From Streptomyces sp. SCUT-3 (GTDB lineage: Bacteria > Actinomycetota > Actinomycetes > Streptomycetales > Streptomycetaceae): a stretch of DNA of 64,000 nucleotides. This document shows positions 36,062-45,406 of the stretch, in pieces; the stretch's first letter is position 1; every line of letters begins with the position of its first letter. The stretch is taken from the NCBI RefSeq assembly GCF_014083985.1, contig NZ_CP046907.1:1-64000 (forward strand). The letters run 5' to 3'. Below the pieces are notes generated by a model. The model worked only from the letters and a program-made list of their open reading frames with translations. It did no database searches and had not been told where the DNA came from. The position numbers and the translations under genes were made by a program.

Positions 36062-37242
36062 TCAGGCGGGGCCGGTCTGCCGGACACCGCGCCGCCACAC
36101 ATCGGCGATGCGGCTGACGGCGGTGATGTCCCGGGTCGGGTCGCCGTCGACCAGCAGCAGGTCGGCGCGCAGTCCGGGGGCGATGCGTCCTCGGTCGGTC
36201 AGCCCGAAGTGCCGGGCGGGCAGGCTGGTGGCGGAGGTGAGCGCCTCTTCGGCGCCGAGTCCGGCTTCGGTGAGCAGGCGCAGTTCCCGGTGCATGCCGG
36301 TGCCGTGGGCGGGCGTGAACGGGGTGACGTCGGTCCCGGCGAGCAGGGGCACACCGGCTTGGCGCAGGGCCCTCAGTGCGCCTGCGGCGTTGTCCGGGCT
36401 GCCGGGGCGGGCGCAGTCGGCGGTCGGGGTGTGCCCGGCGGTGACGGCTTCGAAGTAGGCGAGGGTGGTGACGACGAAGACGTTCCGGGCCCGGGCCCGT
36501 TCGGCCAGTCGCTGCGAGGCCGGGTGGCCCGGCGGGAGGTCGGTCCACACGTGGGCCAGGCCGTCGACGCCGGCGTCGAGTGCGGTCCCGGCCTCGGACG
36601 CGGTGATCGCGTGGGCGACGACTTTCAGTCCGGCGTCGTGCGCCGCCGCAGTGAGGGCGGCGGCGGTCTGCGGGGTCATGGTCGGAAGGCGGGTGCCGTG
36701 CACGGTTCCGTCGTCGATGACGATCTTGAGGTAGTCGGCTCCCTCGGCCAGCCGGGCCCGGACGAAGGCGGGTGCCTGCGCGGGGTCGCAGATCGAATCG
36801 ATCACCGTGTCGCCGAGGCCGTCGAGGACGGTGCCGGCCAGGCTTCCAGCAGTTGGGTGGGGTGCCCGCCGGGTGCGGTGGCCAAGGTGCCCGCGCTGCG
36901 CAGGTCGGCCACGTCGTCGTTCTCGGCGGCCAGGCGCCGCTGCCGGGCGAGCAGCGTGGGGAGGCAGAACATGTCGAGCTCGGTGGTGACCCCGTACCGC
37001 AGTGCCTGGGCCAGACTGCCGTCGAGGACGTGGGTGTGGGCGTCGATCAGCCCCGGCAGGAGTGTCCTGCCCGTGCCGTCGACCACGGTGCCGGCCGGCC
37101 CGCCCGTGTCGGCGTCGGGGCCGGGGCCGGGACCCGTGCCGGGGTCGACCGCGGTGATCAGGCCGTCCTCGATCGTCACGTCGGCTTTCGCGACGGTTCG
37201 CTCGCCGTCGAACATCCTGACGTCGCGGATCAGTGTGCGCAT
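36062..37242 (-). pseudogene. Amidohydrolase (imidazolonepropionase-like), one frameshift
   Basis: It starts at ATG 37242 (MRTLIRDVRMFDGERTVAKA). The metal site DAHTH is in LLPGLIDAHTHVLDGSLAQA, then LRYGVTTELDMFCLPTLLAR. Near 36840 one base is lost and the sense goes on as LAGTVLDGLGDTVIDSICDP, YLKIVIDDGTVHGTRLPTMT (metal-carboxylate Lys region), HDAGLKVVAHAITASEAGTA (metal His), GVDGLAHVWTDLP and the final Asp in LLAGTDVTPFTPAHGTGMHR. All metal ligands are present across the two frames, so the enzyme would hydrolyse a cyclic amide or similar bond if the frame is really intact. It is divergent from the SigJ-like gene. Confidence 0.75.
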
Positions 37243-37414
37243 CAAAGGCCTCCTCGCCTGGGGGTCGTGCGTTCTCGGACGCCATCGAAGAGGGGGGCCG
37301 GGCGGCGGTTGTGACATCCGCACAGAGAGCTGTGGCGTGGATCACATCCGGGGTGTTCGTGTCACACTCGCGGTGCACGGGGCTCTTCTGTCACGGCAGA
37401 CGAGGAGGCACACC

Positions 37415-38323
37415 GTGGTACCGACCGCACCGAACACGACCGGCGACGCCGTCACCGAGCAGTTCCTCGACCATCGCAGGCTGCTGTTCTCGGTGGTCTA
37501 CAACATGCTGGGCAGCGTCGCCGACACCGAGGACGTCCTCCAGGAGGTGTGGCTGGCCTGGTCCGCCAGGCTCCGGGGCCAGGACGCCGGGCCGGTCGGG
37601 AACCCCCGGGGCTCCCTGGTGCGGATCGCGGTGAACCAGCGCTGGCCCGCCGCGCGGACATCAACCGCCGGCAGGAGACCTACGTCGGCCCCTGGCTGCC
37701 GGAACCGCTGGTCGCCGCCGAGGACGACGTCGTCGGCGCCGCCGAACCGGGCGAATCGCTGTCGACGGCGGTGCTGGTGGTGCTGGAAACCCTGTCGCCG
37801 CTGGAGCGGGCGGTGTTCGTGCTGCACGAGGTGTTCGGGTTCGGGCATCCGCAGATCGCGGACATCCTGGGCCGCACGCCGGCGGCGGTCCGCCAGCTCG
37901 CGTCCCGCGCGCGCCGTCACGTCCATGCCCGCCGTCCCCGTCACCGGGCCGCCCCGAAGGTCCACGCCCAGGTCACCGAGCGGTTCGTCGCGGCCGCCCT
38001 CGGCGGCGACCTGCGGGCCCTGCTGGAGGTACTGGCGCCGGAGGTGACCTTGTGGACCGACGGCGGCGGCAAGGGGCCCGCGGCCGGCCTGCGCCCCGTG
38101 CACGGCCGCGACCGGGTGGCCGCGCTGCTGGTCGCGGTCGCCTCGGCGCCGTCCCTCGGCGGGCTGGACGTCCGCCACCGGCAGGCCCGGCGGCCCGTGC
38201 GCCGTGGTCTTCTCCGAGGACGGCCCGCTCGCCGTGGTCATGGTGGACCTCGCGCCCGACAGCCACCGGATCACCGGGGTCTACTCGGTCACCAACCCGG
38301 ACAAGCTCACCGGGATCCGCTGA
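37415..38323 (+). pseudogene. SigJ-like ECF sigma factor (ECF41-type) with two frameshifts
   Basis: It starts at GTG 37415 with GAGGAGG seven bases upstream. Region 2 is FLDHRRLLFSVVYNMLGSVA, then VLQEVWLAW. A G is missing near 37639 (VNQ-ALARRADINRRQETYV). Then come the linker LPEPLVAAEDD, region 4 (SPLERAVFVLHEVFGFGHPQ, ILGRTPAAVRQLASRARRHV) and a SnoaL-like C-terminal domain (VTLWTDGGGKGPAAGLRPVH). An extra C near 38188 shifts the end to FSEDGPLAVVMVDLAPDSHR. ECF41 factors use this C-terminal domain as a built-in regulator. Both indels are in G/C runs. Confidence 0.8.
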
Positions 38324-38492
38324 GCGCGGCACCGTCGACCGCCCGTGCGGCACGAGGCACGGTGCCCCGGTGCCGCGCCGCCCGGGAGGACCGCGGCGTC
38401 CCAGGACGGGCGGCGCGGCGACGGCCCTGCCCGGGCGGCGGCCGACGTGCTCCGGCCCGCCTCTTCTCCCCTCCGGCCCTCTCGGGGCGGAG

Positions 38493-39050
38493 TCAGTACG
38501 AGATGTCGATGTAGTCGATGTCGGTGAACTCCACCACCAGGCCGTGGGCGCGGCGTCCGGCGTCCTTGAAGTACTGCTCCTGCAGGCCTTCGGCGACGAT
38601 GTCGCGCAGCTGCTGCTCGCCCGCGCCGGTCGCCCGGGCGTCGAACAGGCGGGCGGCGTAGGCGGGCGGGAGGTGCTGGGTGATGCGGCGGATGCGGGCG
38701 TCGTCGGTGGTGCCGGGGGCGGCGGTGAAACCGAACCGGGCGCGGGTGGCGACGGTCATGCCGCCGGCGGTGGCCGCCTGCCGACGGGCCCGCTGCCGAA
38801 CGCGGGGCTGCCAGTCCTTGCGGACCTCGGCCTCGAGCCGGGCCGCCACCGCCCTGGTGGGGTGCTTGCGCCGGCCGGACAGGTAGCGCTGGACGGTGCG
38901 TTGGGAGACGCCCAGGCGCTGCGCGACGGCCTTGGTGGAACCGCCTTCGCGTTTGAGCAGGAAGCGCATCCGGGCGGCTGCGGTCTTCGGGATCGGGCGG
39001 GTGAAGGCGTACTGGTCGGCGGCGGTCAGGCTGTCACCGATGATGCCCAC
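38493..39050 (-). CDS. tpg: Telomere terminal protein Tpg, copy 2
   Basis: It encodes 185 residues from GTG 39050 (VGIIGDSLTAADQYAFTRPI) to DIDYIDISY, identical in length to copy 1 and about 85-90 percent identical by eye. The HTH is TKAVAQRLGVSQRTVQRYLS; conserved blocks are ATRARFGFTAAPGTTDDARI, LPPAYAARLFDARATGAGEQ and GLQEQYFKDAGRRAHGLVVE. GGAAGGAG lies about 11 bases upstream, inside a small GAGCA/TGCTC hairpin. Tpg caps and primes telomere ends with Tap; tap lies 20 kb away on the same strand. The frame is intact. Confidence 0.92.
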   Translation of the reverse strand: MGIIGDSLTAADQYAFTRPIPKTAAARMRFLLKREGGSTKAVAQRLGVSQRTVQRYLSGRRKHPTRAVAARLEAEVRKDWQPRVRQRARRQAATAGGMTVATRARFGFTAAPGTTDDARIRRITQHLPPAYAARLFDARATGAGEQQLRDIVAEGLQEQYFKDAGRRAHGLVVEFTDIDYIDISY

Positions 39051-39482
39051 GAGCAGGGGTGCTCCTTCCTCGGGTTGGCTGCACGGCCCGCAGGGGGCCT
39101 GTCCTCGGCCCGGCCGCCCGGGCGCAGGGCCCGGCGGGCGCCCGACGGGCCGTCCGGTCACGTGGAAGAGGGCGCCGGCGAGCTGTCGGCCGGTGGGACG
39201 GCGTCAGCATAGTCGGCCGGTGGCCGCGAGCCGGGCGGCAACGGCAGCGGCCACGCCCGCGGCCGCCCGGCTCGCGGCAGGGGGCCGCCGCCGGCGCGGG
39301 GCGCCCGGGGGCGGGAGGCCACTGGTTCAGGGAGCGGGCGCTGGGCGGGCGGTGCGAGCAGGGCCGATGGGGTTGACCCTCGACCTGGTGCAGGCTGCAC
39401 GGTTCCGGGGTGCAGGCGCCCTTCGCGGGCCCTGCGGCAAAGCCCACCCGGCGCCCGCGCCCCGACCCCTTGGAGACGTCCC

Positions 39483-40763
39483 ATCAGCAACACCGAACAA
39501 ATCGGGGAGAGTCCGGCCGCAGCCGGCACCGGGCCGCGCCCCGGCGGCCCGGGCGGCCCGTCGCCGCTGCCCCGTGCGTATCTCGTCTGGCTGTCGGGGG
39601 CGCTGGCGTCCCTCGCCGGCGACTCCGTGCTGTACTTCGCGCTGGGCTGGGCCGCGAGCGCGCACGGCGGATCCGTGGCGGGCATCGTGCTCACCGCGAT
39701 CGTCCTGCCCCGCGTGGCGCTGCTCCTCGTGGGCGGCGCGGTCGGTGACCGGCTCGGCGCGCGCCGCGTGATGATCGCCGGGGACGCGGCGATGATCGCC
39801 GTGTCGGTGCTGCTGGCCGCGCTGGCCCACCGCCTGGGTGCCGAGCCCTGGCTGCTGATCGGCGCCGGTGTCGCCGTCGGCTGCGTGGACGCCTTCTACC
39901 TGCCTGCCTCGGGGTCGATGCCGCGGCGCCTCGTCAGCAAGGAGCAGCTGCCGCGCGCACTCGCCCTGCGCCAGGTCGGGGCGCAGGTCGTCACTGTGGG
40001 CGGCGGCCCGCTGGGCGGTGTCCTCGTGGGGTTCGCAGGGCTGGCCGGGGCGGCGCTGGTCGACGCCGTCACCTTCGTCGTCGTCCTCGCTGTGCTGATC
40101 GTGGTCAGGCCGCGTCAGGACGTGCCGGCGGCCCCGGCCGAGAAGCACGTGCTGCGGGAGGCGGCCGACGGCGTGCGGGTGGGCCTCGGCGATGCGGTGC
40201 TGCGACCGGGACTGCTGCTCGTCGGGGCGGCGGCCGGGTTCTTGCTGCCCGTGGTGCCGCTGCTGCTGCCGCTGCTCGCCCGCGACCGGGAGTGGGGAGT
40301 CGGTGTCGCCGGCCTGGTGGTGAGCGCCCAGGGCGCCGGGATGATCGCGATCACGCTCGGCGTTGCCCGGCGAGGCCCGCTGGGACGTCCCGGAACGCTC
40401 GCGGCGTGCGGCCTGACGGTGGCGGGATCCGGCGTGCTGGCGCTCGCCGTGGCACCTGCCGGCGGCGCGGTCCTCGCCGCGGGGCTGGTGATCGGACTCG
40501 GCAACGGCCTGTTCGCGTCGCACATCGGCCCGTTGATCGCGACGGTCGCGCCCGAGTCCCACCTGTCGCGGATCCAGGCCCTGCTGGCGCTCGCGCAGAG
40601 CCTTCCTCTTCTTGTCATGAACAACGCCCTCGGCAGTCTCGCGGGCCTTGCCGGGACCACCGTCACCGTCGTGGTGTGCGCGATCGCGGTGACCGGCACC
40701 GGCCTGCTGGCCCTGCTCTCCCGCCCGCTGCGCACCGCCCGCACCGCCACCGGCCCGGCGTAG
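39483..40763 (+). CDS. Major facilitator superfamily transporter
   Basis: About 426 residues, with the N-terminus unclear. The sense begins at SNTEQIGESPAAAGTGPRPG just after an ATC codon (39483) that has GGAGA at the right distance, so ATC probably stands for ATG or is a rare start. The next in-frame start (GTG 39627) would delete half of helix 1. Twelve membrane helices follow (LVWLSGALASLAGDSVLYFA, VLTAIVLPRVALLLVGGAVG), and the MFS loop 2-3 motif is GDRLGARRVMIAGD. Such proteins usually export drugs or metabolites by proton antiport. It is divergent from tpg copy 2. Confidence 0.8.
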   Translation: MSNTEQIGESPAAAGTGPRPGGPGGPSPLPRAYLVWLSGALASLAGDSVLYFALGWAASAHGGSVAGIVLTAIVLPRVALLLVGGAVGDRLGARRVMIAGDAAMIAVSVLLAALAHRLGAEPWLLIGAGVAVGCVDAFYLPASGSMPRRLVSKEQLPRALALRQVGAQVVTVGGGPLGGVLVGFAGLAGAALVDAVTFVVVLAVLIVVRPRQDVPAAPAEKHVLREAADGVRVGLGDAVLRPGLLLVGAAAGFLLPVVPLLLPLLARDREWGVGVAGLVVSAQGAGMIAITLGVARRGPLGRPGTLAACGLTVAGSGVLALAVAPAGGAVLAAGLVIGLGNGLFASHIGPLIATVAPESHLSRIQALLALAQSLPLLVMNNALGSLAGLAGTTVTVVVCAIAVTGTGLLALLSRPLRTARTATGPA

Positions 40764-40900
40764 GACGGAGGACCTGCGCCCCGGCGCCCCGGCGCCGGCC
40801 CGCCCGCCGTGTCTCCTGTCAGGAGCAGAGGTGCGCAGGCGGGCCCTGGGCCGGGCAGTGCCCGAGGACGCCGACAGCGAGCGACCCGGGCTTTGGACCG

Positions 40901-40935
40901 CGCCCCCCGCCCCCGGGGTCGGGGGGCGGGGGGCG
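40901..40935. terminator. G/C hairpin between convergent MFS genes
   Basis: CGCCCCCCGCCCCC (40901-40914) pairs with GGGGGCGGGGGGCG (40922-40935). It lies between two convergent stops and would serve both. There is no T run. Confidence 0.7.
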
Positions 40936-40971
40936 GGACGGGACAGCGGCGGCCGGGCCGGGCCGCCGGGC

Positions 40972-42465
40972 TCACACCGGTGCCCCCGCCGCCGCGTCCG
41001 CGGCAGTGCCGTTCTCGTCCTTCGCCCCGGGCGCCGGGGGCGGTGCCGGCGGGGTGCGGACCAGCAGCGCGACCAGTACGGCCAGTACGCCCAGCACCGC
41101 GCCGACGCCGAACCCCCACCGGACGCCGGCGGCCAGCGCCTCTGTGGCGCCGGCGCCGCCGGCCGCCGCGGCGGCGGCCCGCCCCGACATGACGCTGATG
41201 ACCAAGGCGGTGCCGGCCGCGGCCGCGACCTGCTGCAGCGAGCCCAGGACGGCCGAGCCGTGCGGGTACAGGTGCGGCGGCAGCACGGACAGGCCGGAGG
41301 TGAACACCGGGGTGAAGACGAACGCCAGGCCGGCGCTCAGGGTCACGTGCAGGGCGAGCACCAGCCACGGGGAGGTCTGCTCGCCCACGAGGGCGAACAG
41401 CGCCAGGCACAGCGCGGTCGTCACGGCGCCGGGCACGACCAGGCGCGGCGCGCCGAACCGGTCGTAGAGCTTGCCGACCTGCGGTCCGAGCAGGCCCGTC
41501 GCCAGGCCGCCGGGGATGAGCAGCAGCCCGGTGTGCAGCGAGGTCAGGCCGCGCACCTCCTGCAGGTACATCGGCAGCAGGATGAACGCGCCCATCAGCG
41601 CCATGAACGACAGGCACACCAGGGCGAGAGACACGCGGAAGTGACGGAAGGACAGGGTGCGCAGGTCCAGCAGGGGCGCGGAGGAGCGTTGCAGTGCCAC
41701 CTGCCGCCACCCGAACAGGGCCACCAGCACGGCGCCCGCCAAGGTCGTGGCCAGGGGCGGTATCGGGGCCCGGGCGCTGTCTGCCGCACCGAGCCCGCTC
41801 AGGCCGTACACGAGGGCGCCGAAGCCCGCTGCGGCCAGGAGGGCCGAGGGCCAGTCGATCGGGGTGGCCCGCGGCTCGCCGATGTTGACCAGCTTGCGCA
41901 TGCCGAAGAAGGCCATGGCCGCCGTGATGGGCAGCACGGCCAGGAACAGCAGCCGCCACGTCCCGAGTTGGAGCAGCACGCCCGAGACCGCCGGGCCCAG
42001 GGCGGGCGCGACGGAGATGACGAGGGTGACGTTGCCCATGACCCGGCCGCGGTCCTGCACGGGCACCAGGGTCATCAGCGTCGTCATGAGCAGCGGCATC
42101 ATGACGGCGGTCCCGGCGGCCTGGACCACGCGGGCGGCCAGCAGCACGGAGAAGGCGGGCGCGGCCGCGGCGAGCGCCGTGCCGGTGAGGAACAGCGCCA
42201 TGGCCAGGCCGAAGGCACTGCGGGTCGAGACCCGTTGGAGGAACCACCCGGTCACGGGGATGACAACGGCCATGGTGAGCATGAACACCGTGGACAGCCA
42301 TCCGGCGGCCGTGGCGGTGACCTCGAAGTCGTGCATGAGCCGCGGGATCGCGTTGACCATGATCGTCTCGTTGAGGAGGACGACGAAAGTCGACAGCACG
42401 AGGACCCGCAGCACGGCGGTGACGTGGGCGGGAGGCAGAGCGGGCGCTGCGGGCGGTGAGGGCAT
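40972..42465 (-). CDS. DHA2-type drug:proton antiporter (14-TM MFS)
   Basis: It encodes 497 residues from ATG 42465 (MPSPPAAPALPPAHVTAVLR), with GGAAGG upstream. Fourteen hydrophobic segments are visible. Motif A is VTGWFLQRVSTRSAFGLAMA and the antiporter motif C is LVISVAPALGPAVSGVLLQL. The C-terminus is polar (GAKDENGTAADAAAGAPV). It is similar in form to EmrB/QacA-type exporters and probably lowers cell concentrations of toxic compounds. No regulator gene is adjacent. Confidence 0.9.
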   Translation of the reverse strand: MPSPPAAPALPPAHVTAVLRVLVLSTFVVLLNETIMVNAIPRLMHDFEVTATAAGWLSTVFMLTMAVVIPVTGWFLQRVSTRSAFGLAMALFLTGTALAAAAPAFSVLLAARVVQAAGTAVMMPLLMTTLMTLVPVQDRGRVMGNVTLVISVAPALGPAVSGVLLQLGTWRLLFLAVLPITAAMAFFGMRKLVNIGEPRATPIDWPSALLAAAGFGALVYGLSGLGAADSARAPIPPLATTLAGAVLVALFGWRQVALQRSSAPLLDLRTLSFRHFRVSLALVCLSFMALMGAFILLPMYLQEVRGLTSLHTGLLLIPGGLATGLLGPQVGKLYDRFGAPRLVVPGAVTTALCLALFALVGEQTSPWLVLALHVTLSAGLAFVFTPVFTSGLSVLPPHLYPHGSAVLGSLQQVAAAAGTALVISVMSGRAAAAAAGGAGATEALAAGVRWGFGVGAVLGVLAVLVALLVRTPPAPPPAPGAKDENGTAADAAAGAPV

Positions 42466-42743
42466 GGTGCCTTCCGTCGTGGGATGTCCTGCACAAGCGG
42501 TGGTCACGCCGGCGGGCCACGGCAGTACGGAGAGGCTCACCGGCGGTACCCCGATCCTGTCGGAGGCCACTGACACGCTCAAACCAATTTGCCGGTCCCC
42601 GGCCGGGGACCGGCGGTCACGGGCGGTTCCGGCCGGGCGGGCGGGCGTACGGGGCCGGGAGGCCGGGGCCGGCGGCGCAGGTCGTTGACGCGGACCGTCG
42701 GCGCGGGCCTGCCCGATTCACCGTGCCGGGAGGTCGCCGCGGC

Positions 42744-43328
42744 TCAGTGCAGCTTCTTCCGCTGCGCCAGCATGGCGACGAACTTCTCGATGCGGGCCGC
42801 CCGGGTCTCCGGCTTCTTGGCGTCCTCGATCCGGTACAGGACCGCGTACCTGTTGCGGCTGTCCAGGGCGGCGAAGAAGTCGCGGGCCTCGGGCGCCGCG
42901 TCCAGTGCGGCCCGGAGGTCGTCGGGCACCGTCGCCCTGCTCTGCGCCGCGTACGCCGCCTCCCAGCGGCCGTCCACCTTGGCCTTCTCGACCTCGCGCA
43001 GGCCGGCGGGCCGCATCCGTCCGCCTGCGATCAGCCGGGTGGCCTTCTCCCGGTTCACCTTCGACCACTTGCTGCCGGGGCGCCGCGGGGTGAAGCGCTG
43101 CAGCCAGTGCTGCTCGTCCAGCTTCTTCTTCTGCCCGTCGATCCAGCCGTAGCACAGGGCCGACTCCAGTGCGTGCGCGTAGTCCACTCCGTCGATCCCG
43201 GAGCCGTTCTTCGGGATCTGGAACCAGACGCCCGGTACGTCCCCGTGGTTCTCCTCCAGCCACTTCTCCCACTCCTCCTGCGTGGCGAAGAACAGGACCG
43301 GATCCGGTGTTTTCCGTGCTCCAGACAT
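42744..43328 (-). CDS. YdeI/OmpD-associated family protein
   Basis: It encodes 194 residues from ATG 43328 (MSGARKTPDPVLFFATQEEW); an ATG nine bases upstream is also possible. The family signature is YAHALESALCYGWIDGQKKK, followed by LQRFTPRRPGSKWSKVNREK and the C-terminal bacteriocin-protection-like part ARDFFAALDSRNRYAVLYRI and ARIEKFVAMLAQRKKLH. It is cytosolic. The family is linked to peptide-toxin resistance in some bacteria, but its biochemical role is unclear. Confidence 0.88.
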   Translation of the reverse strand: MSGARKTPDPVLFFATQEEWEKWLEENHGDVPGVWFQIPKNGSGIDGVDYAHALESALCYGWIDGQKKKLDEQHWLQRFTPRRPGSKWSKVNREKATRLIAGGRMRPAGLREVEKAKVDGRWEAAYAAQSRATVPDDLRAALDAAPEARDFFAALDSRNRYAVLYRIEDAKKPETRAARIEKFVAMLAQRKKLH

Positions 43329-43502
43329 GGGCGTCATGAAATCCCAGCCTCGGTACCGGGTCAACAACCGCGCCGGCAGGGGCGCGTGCCCGTTTCGGGG
43401 CGGCGGGCCGGCCGGCCGGGCCGGGCCGCCGGGCCCGGACACCGAACCGGCAGGCGCCGGACGGCGTGCGCGTCCTCGACGTGGACGCGCACGGATCGCC
43501 GG

Positions 43503-45095
43503 TCACCCCGGGGCCGGGGCGGAGGACGTGAAGGGCCGGGCGTCCTGGCGGCAGACGGTGTCCCGGGGCGGCAGCGCGCCGGTGAGGACGTAGCGGACCT
43601 CGTGCCGGCCGACGCAGGTGCTGGGGTTCAGCAGCGTGGTGTGCCCGTAGCCGCGGACGGTGATCAGGCGGGCGTTCCCCAGGTGCCGGGTCGCCGCCAC
43701 CCCCGCCGGGTAGGGGGTCGCCGGGTCGTGGGTGGTGTTGACGGTGAGGACGGGGACGGTCGAACGGTTCCACGGTCCCGTGTAGGGGCGGGCCGCCCGG
43801 GCGGGCCAGGTCGCGCACGGTTCGGGCAGCCAGGTCCAGTACCCTGCGACATCGCCCGACCGGGCCCGGGCGTACCGCTCGAACCGGGGGTAGAGCGACG
43901 GGTCGCGCGGGTTGGGGCTTTCCGAGCACTCCACGGCGAGCGGCGGTTCCACCTCCGGGTACGACGGTTCCCGGTTCGTCCCCGGCAGCCCGGGGAGCCG
44001 GGGGGCCCGCGGGGCGCCGTCGGAGTCCCCGCGGGGAGGTGTGCGGCCCTCCCACAGCGCCTGGAGGTTCTGTGCCAGTTCGCTCCACCCGGGGTCGACG
44101 ACGTACAGCCCGTTGACGACCGCCGCCACGGTGGCCGCGTAGGTCCACTCCCCCCGGGGGCGCTCGCGCAGACGCCGCAGCAGCTCCTCGTACTTGTCCC
44201 GGGTGGCCTGCGGGGTGCCGGCCGAGAAGGCGCAGTGGTCGCGCGTCGTCCGGCCGCACAGTTCGAGGAAGCGGGACAGGGTCCGGGCCGAGCCGGTGTC
44301 GGCCGTCTGCCGCAGTTCGGTGGGCAGTTCGGGATTCATCCGCACCCAGCGGACCGGGTCGACGTTGCCGTCCAGGACCATGGCCCGGACCTTGCGGGGG
44401 AAGAGGTTGGCGTAGGTGGCGCCGAGGAACGTCCCGTAGGAGACGCCCAGGTAGCTGAGCTTCCGGTCGCCCACCGCGCGGCGCAGGAGGTCCAGGTCGC
44501 GGGCGGTGTCCGCGGTGGAGACGTGCCGCAGCAGGGTGGGGGCGCGGCGTTCGCAGAGCCGGCCCAGTTCGGCGAAGGCCGAGGTCCAGGCCTTCTGCTC
44601 ACGGGCGCCGACGGGGAAACCGTCCGGGACCCGCTCGGCCCAGGCCGTGAACTCCTCCGCGGAGCGGAAGCACCTGACGGCCGTCGAGCGTCCGACACCG
44701 CGGGGGTCCCAGCTGACGATGTCGAACCGCTCGCGGAGCTCGCGGGGGAAGAGCCCGTACGCGGCGGGCAGCGCCGCCGTCCCGGCGGCCGCGTTCCCCG
44801 GTCCGCCGGGGTTGAAGAACAGCGAACCGACGCGGCGGTCCGGGTCGGTCGCCCGCCGCCTGATGACGGCCAGTTCGATCGTGCGCCCGTCCGGGCGCAG
44901 ATGGTCGAGCGGAACCCTGGCCGTCGCGCACGAGAAGCCGGGCGCGTCCGCACAGGGGCGCCAGGCCAACGGGGGCACGGTGACCGGTGCGGAACGCCGG
45001 GCCGCGGAGGCCGGGGCGGACGCGGGTACGGCGCAGGCCACGGCTGCCGCCACGGCGACGCCCTTCCACCACAGGCCCTTTCGGGGAGCTGACAT
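43503..45095 (-). CDS. Secreted tripeptidyl-aminopeptidase-like alpha/beta hydrolase
   Basis: It encodes 530 residues from ATG 45095. The signal peptide has a basic N-terminus (MSAPRKGLWWKG), a hydrophobic core VAVAAAVACAVP and a likely cut after ASA. The oxyanion region is FFNPGGPGNAAAG, the nucleophile Ser is in YLGVSYGTFLGATYANLFP, the acid Asp is probably in VNTTHDPATPYPAGVAATRH, and the His is in VRGYGHTTLLNPSTC with the TAP-like C-terminal domain. Streptomyces secretes many such peptidases (SlpD/E- and Tap-type) that trim tripeptides from proteins outside the cell. The name is unrelated to the telomere gene tap. Confidence 0.9.
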   Translation of the reverse strand: MSAPRKGLWWKGVAVAAAVACAVPASAPASAARRSAPVTVPPLAWRPCADAPGFSCATARVPLDHLRPDGRTIELAVIRRRATDPDRRVGSLFFNPGGPGNAAAGTAALPAAYGLFPRELRERFDIVSWDPRGVGRSTAVRCFRSAEEFTAWAERVPDGFPVGAREQKAWTSAFAELGRLCERRAPTLLRHVSTADTARDLDLLRRAVGDRKLSYLGVSYGTFLGATYANLFPRKVRAMVLDGNVDPVRWVRMNPELPTELRQTADTGSARTLSRFLELCGRTTRDHCAFSAGTPQATRDKYEELLRRLRERPRGEWTYAATVAAVVNGLYVVDPGWSELAQNLQALWEGRTPPRGDSDGAPRAPRLPGLPGTNREPSYPEVEPPLAVECSESPNPRDPSLYPRFERYARARSGDVAGYWTWLPEPCATWPARAARPYTGPWNRSTVPVLTVNTTHDPATPYPAGVAATRHLGNARLITVRGYGHTTLLNPSTCVGRHEVRYVLTGALPPRDTVCRQDARPFTSSAPAPG

Positions 45096-45406
45096 GCGTG
45101 ACCCTTCCCGGACATCGGCTCTCGGGCACTCCGCCCTCGCGCACAGCCTGTACGCGCCGGGCGGCCGGTGCCCGCCGAGGTGATCCGTACAGGCGCCACC
45201 GGGCGCCCGTACGGATGAGCCGGACGGTCCGCCCGCGCGGGACGGTGTGCGGACCGGGCGGGGTCCGCGCCGGGGGCCCGACAACGGCCGTGCTGCCGGT
45301 CCGTGCCGACGGCTCGCGCTGCCGGAGGTCAGGCCGTTCCTGCCGGCGTCACTTCCCGGGCGAGCACCGCGTGGACGTACTCACTGCCCCAGCCGCGCGG
45401 GAGGCC

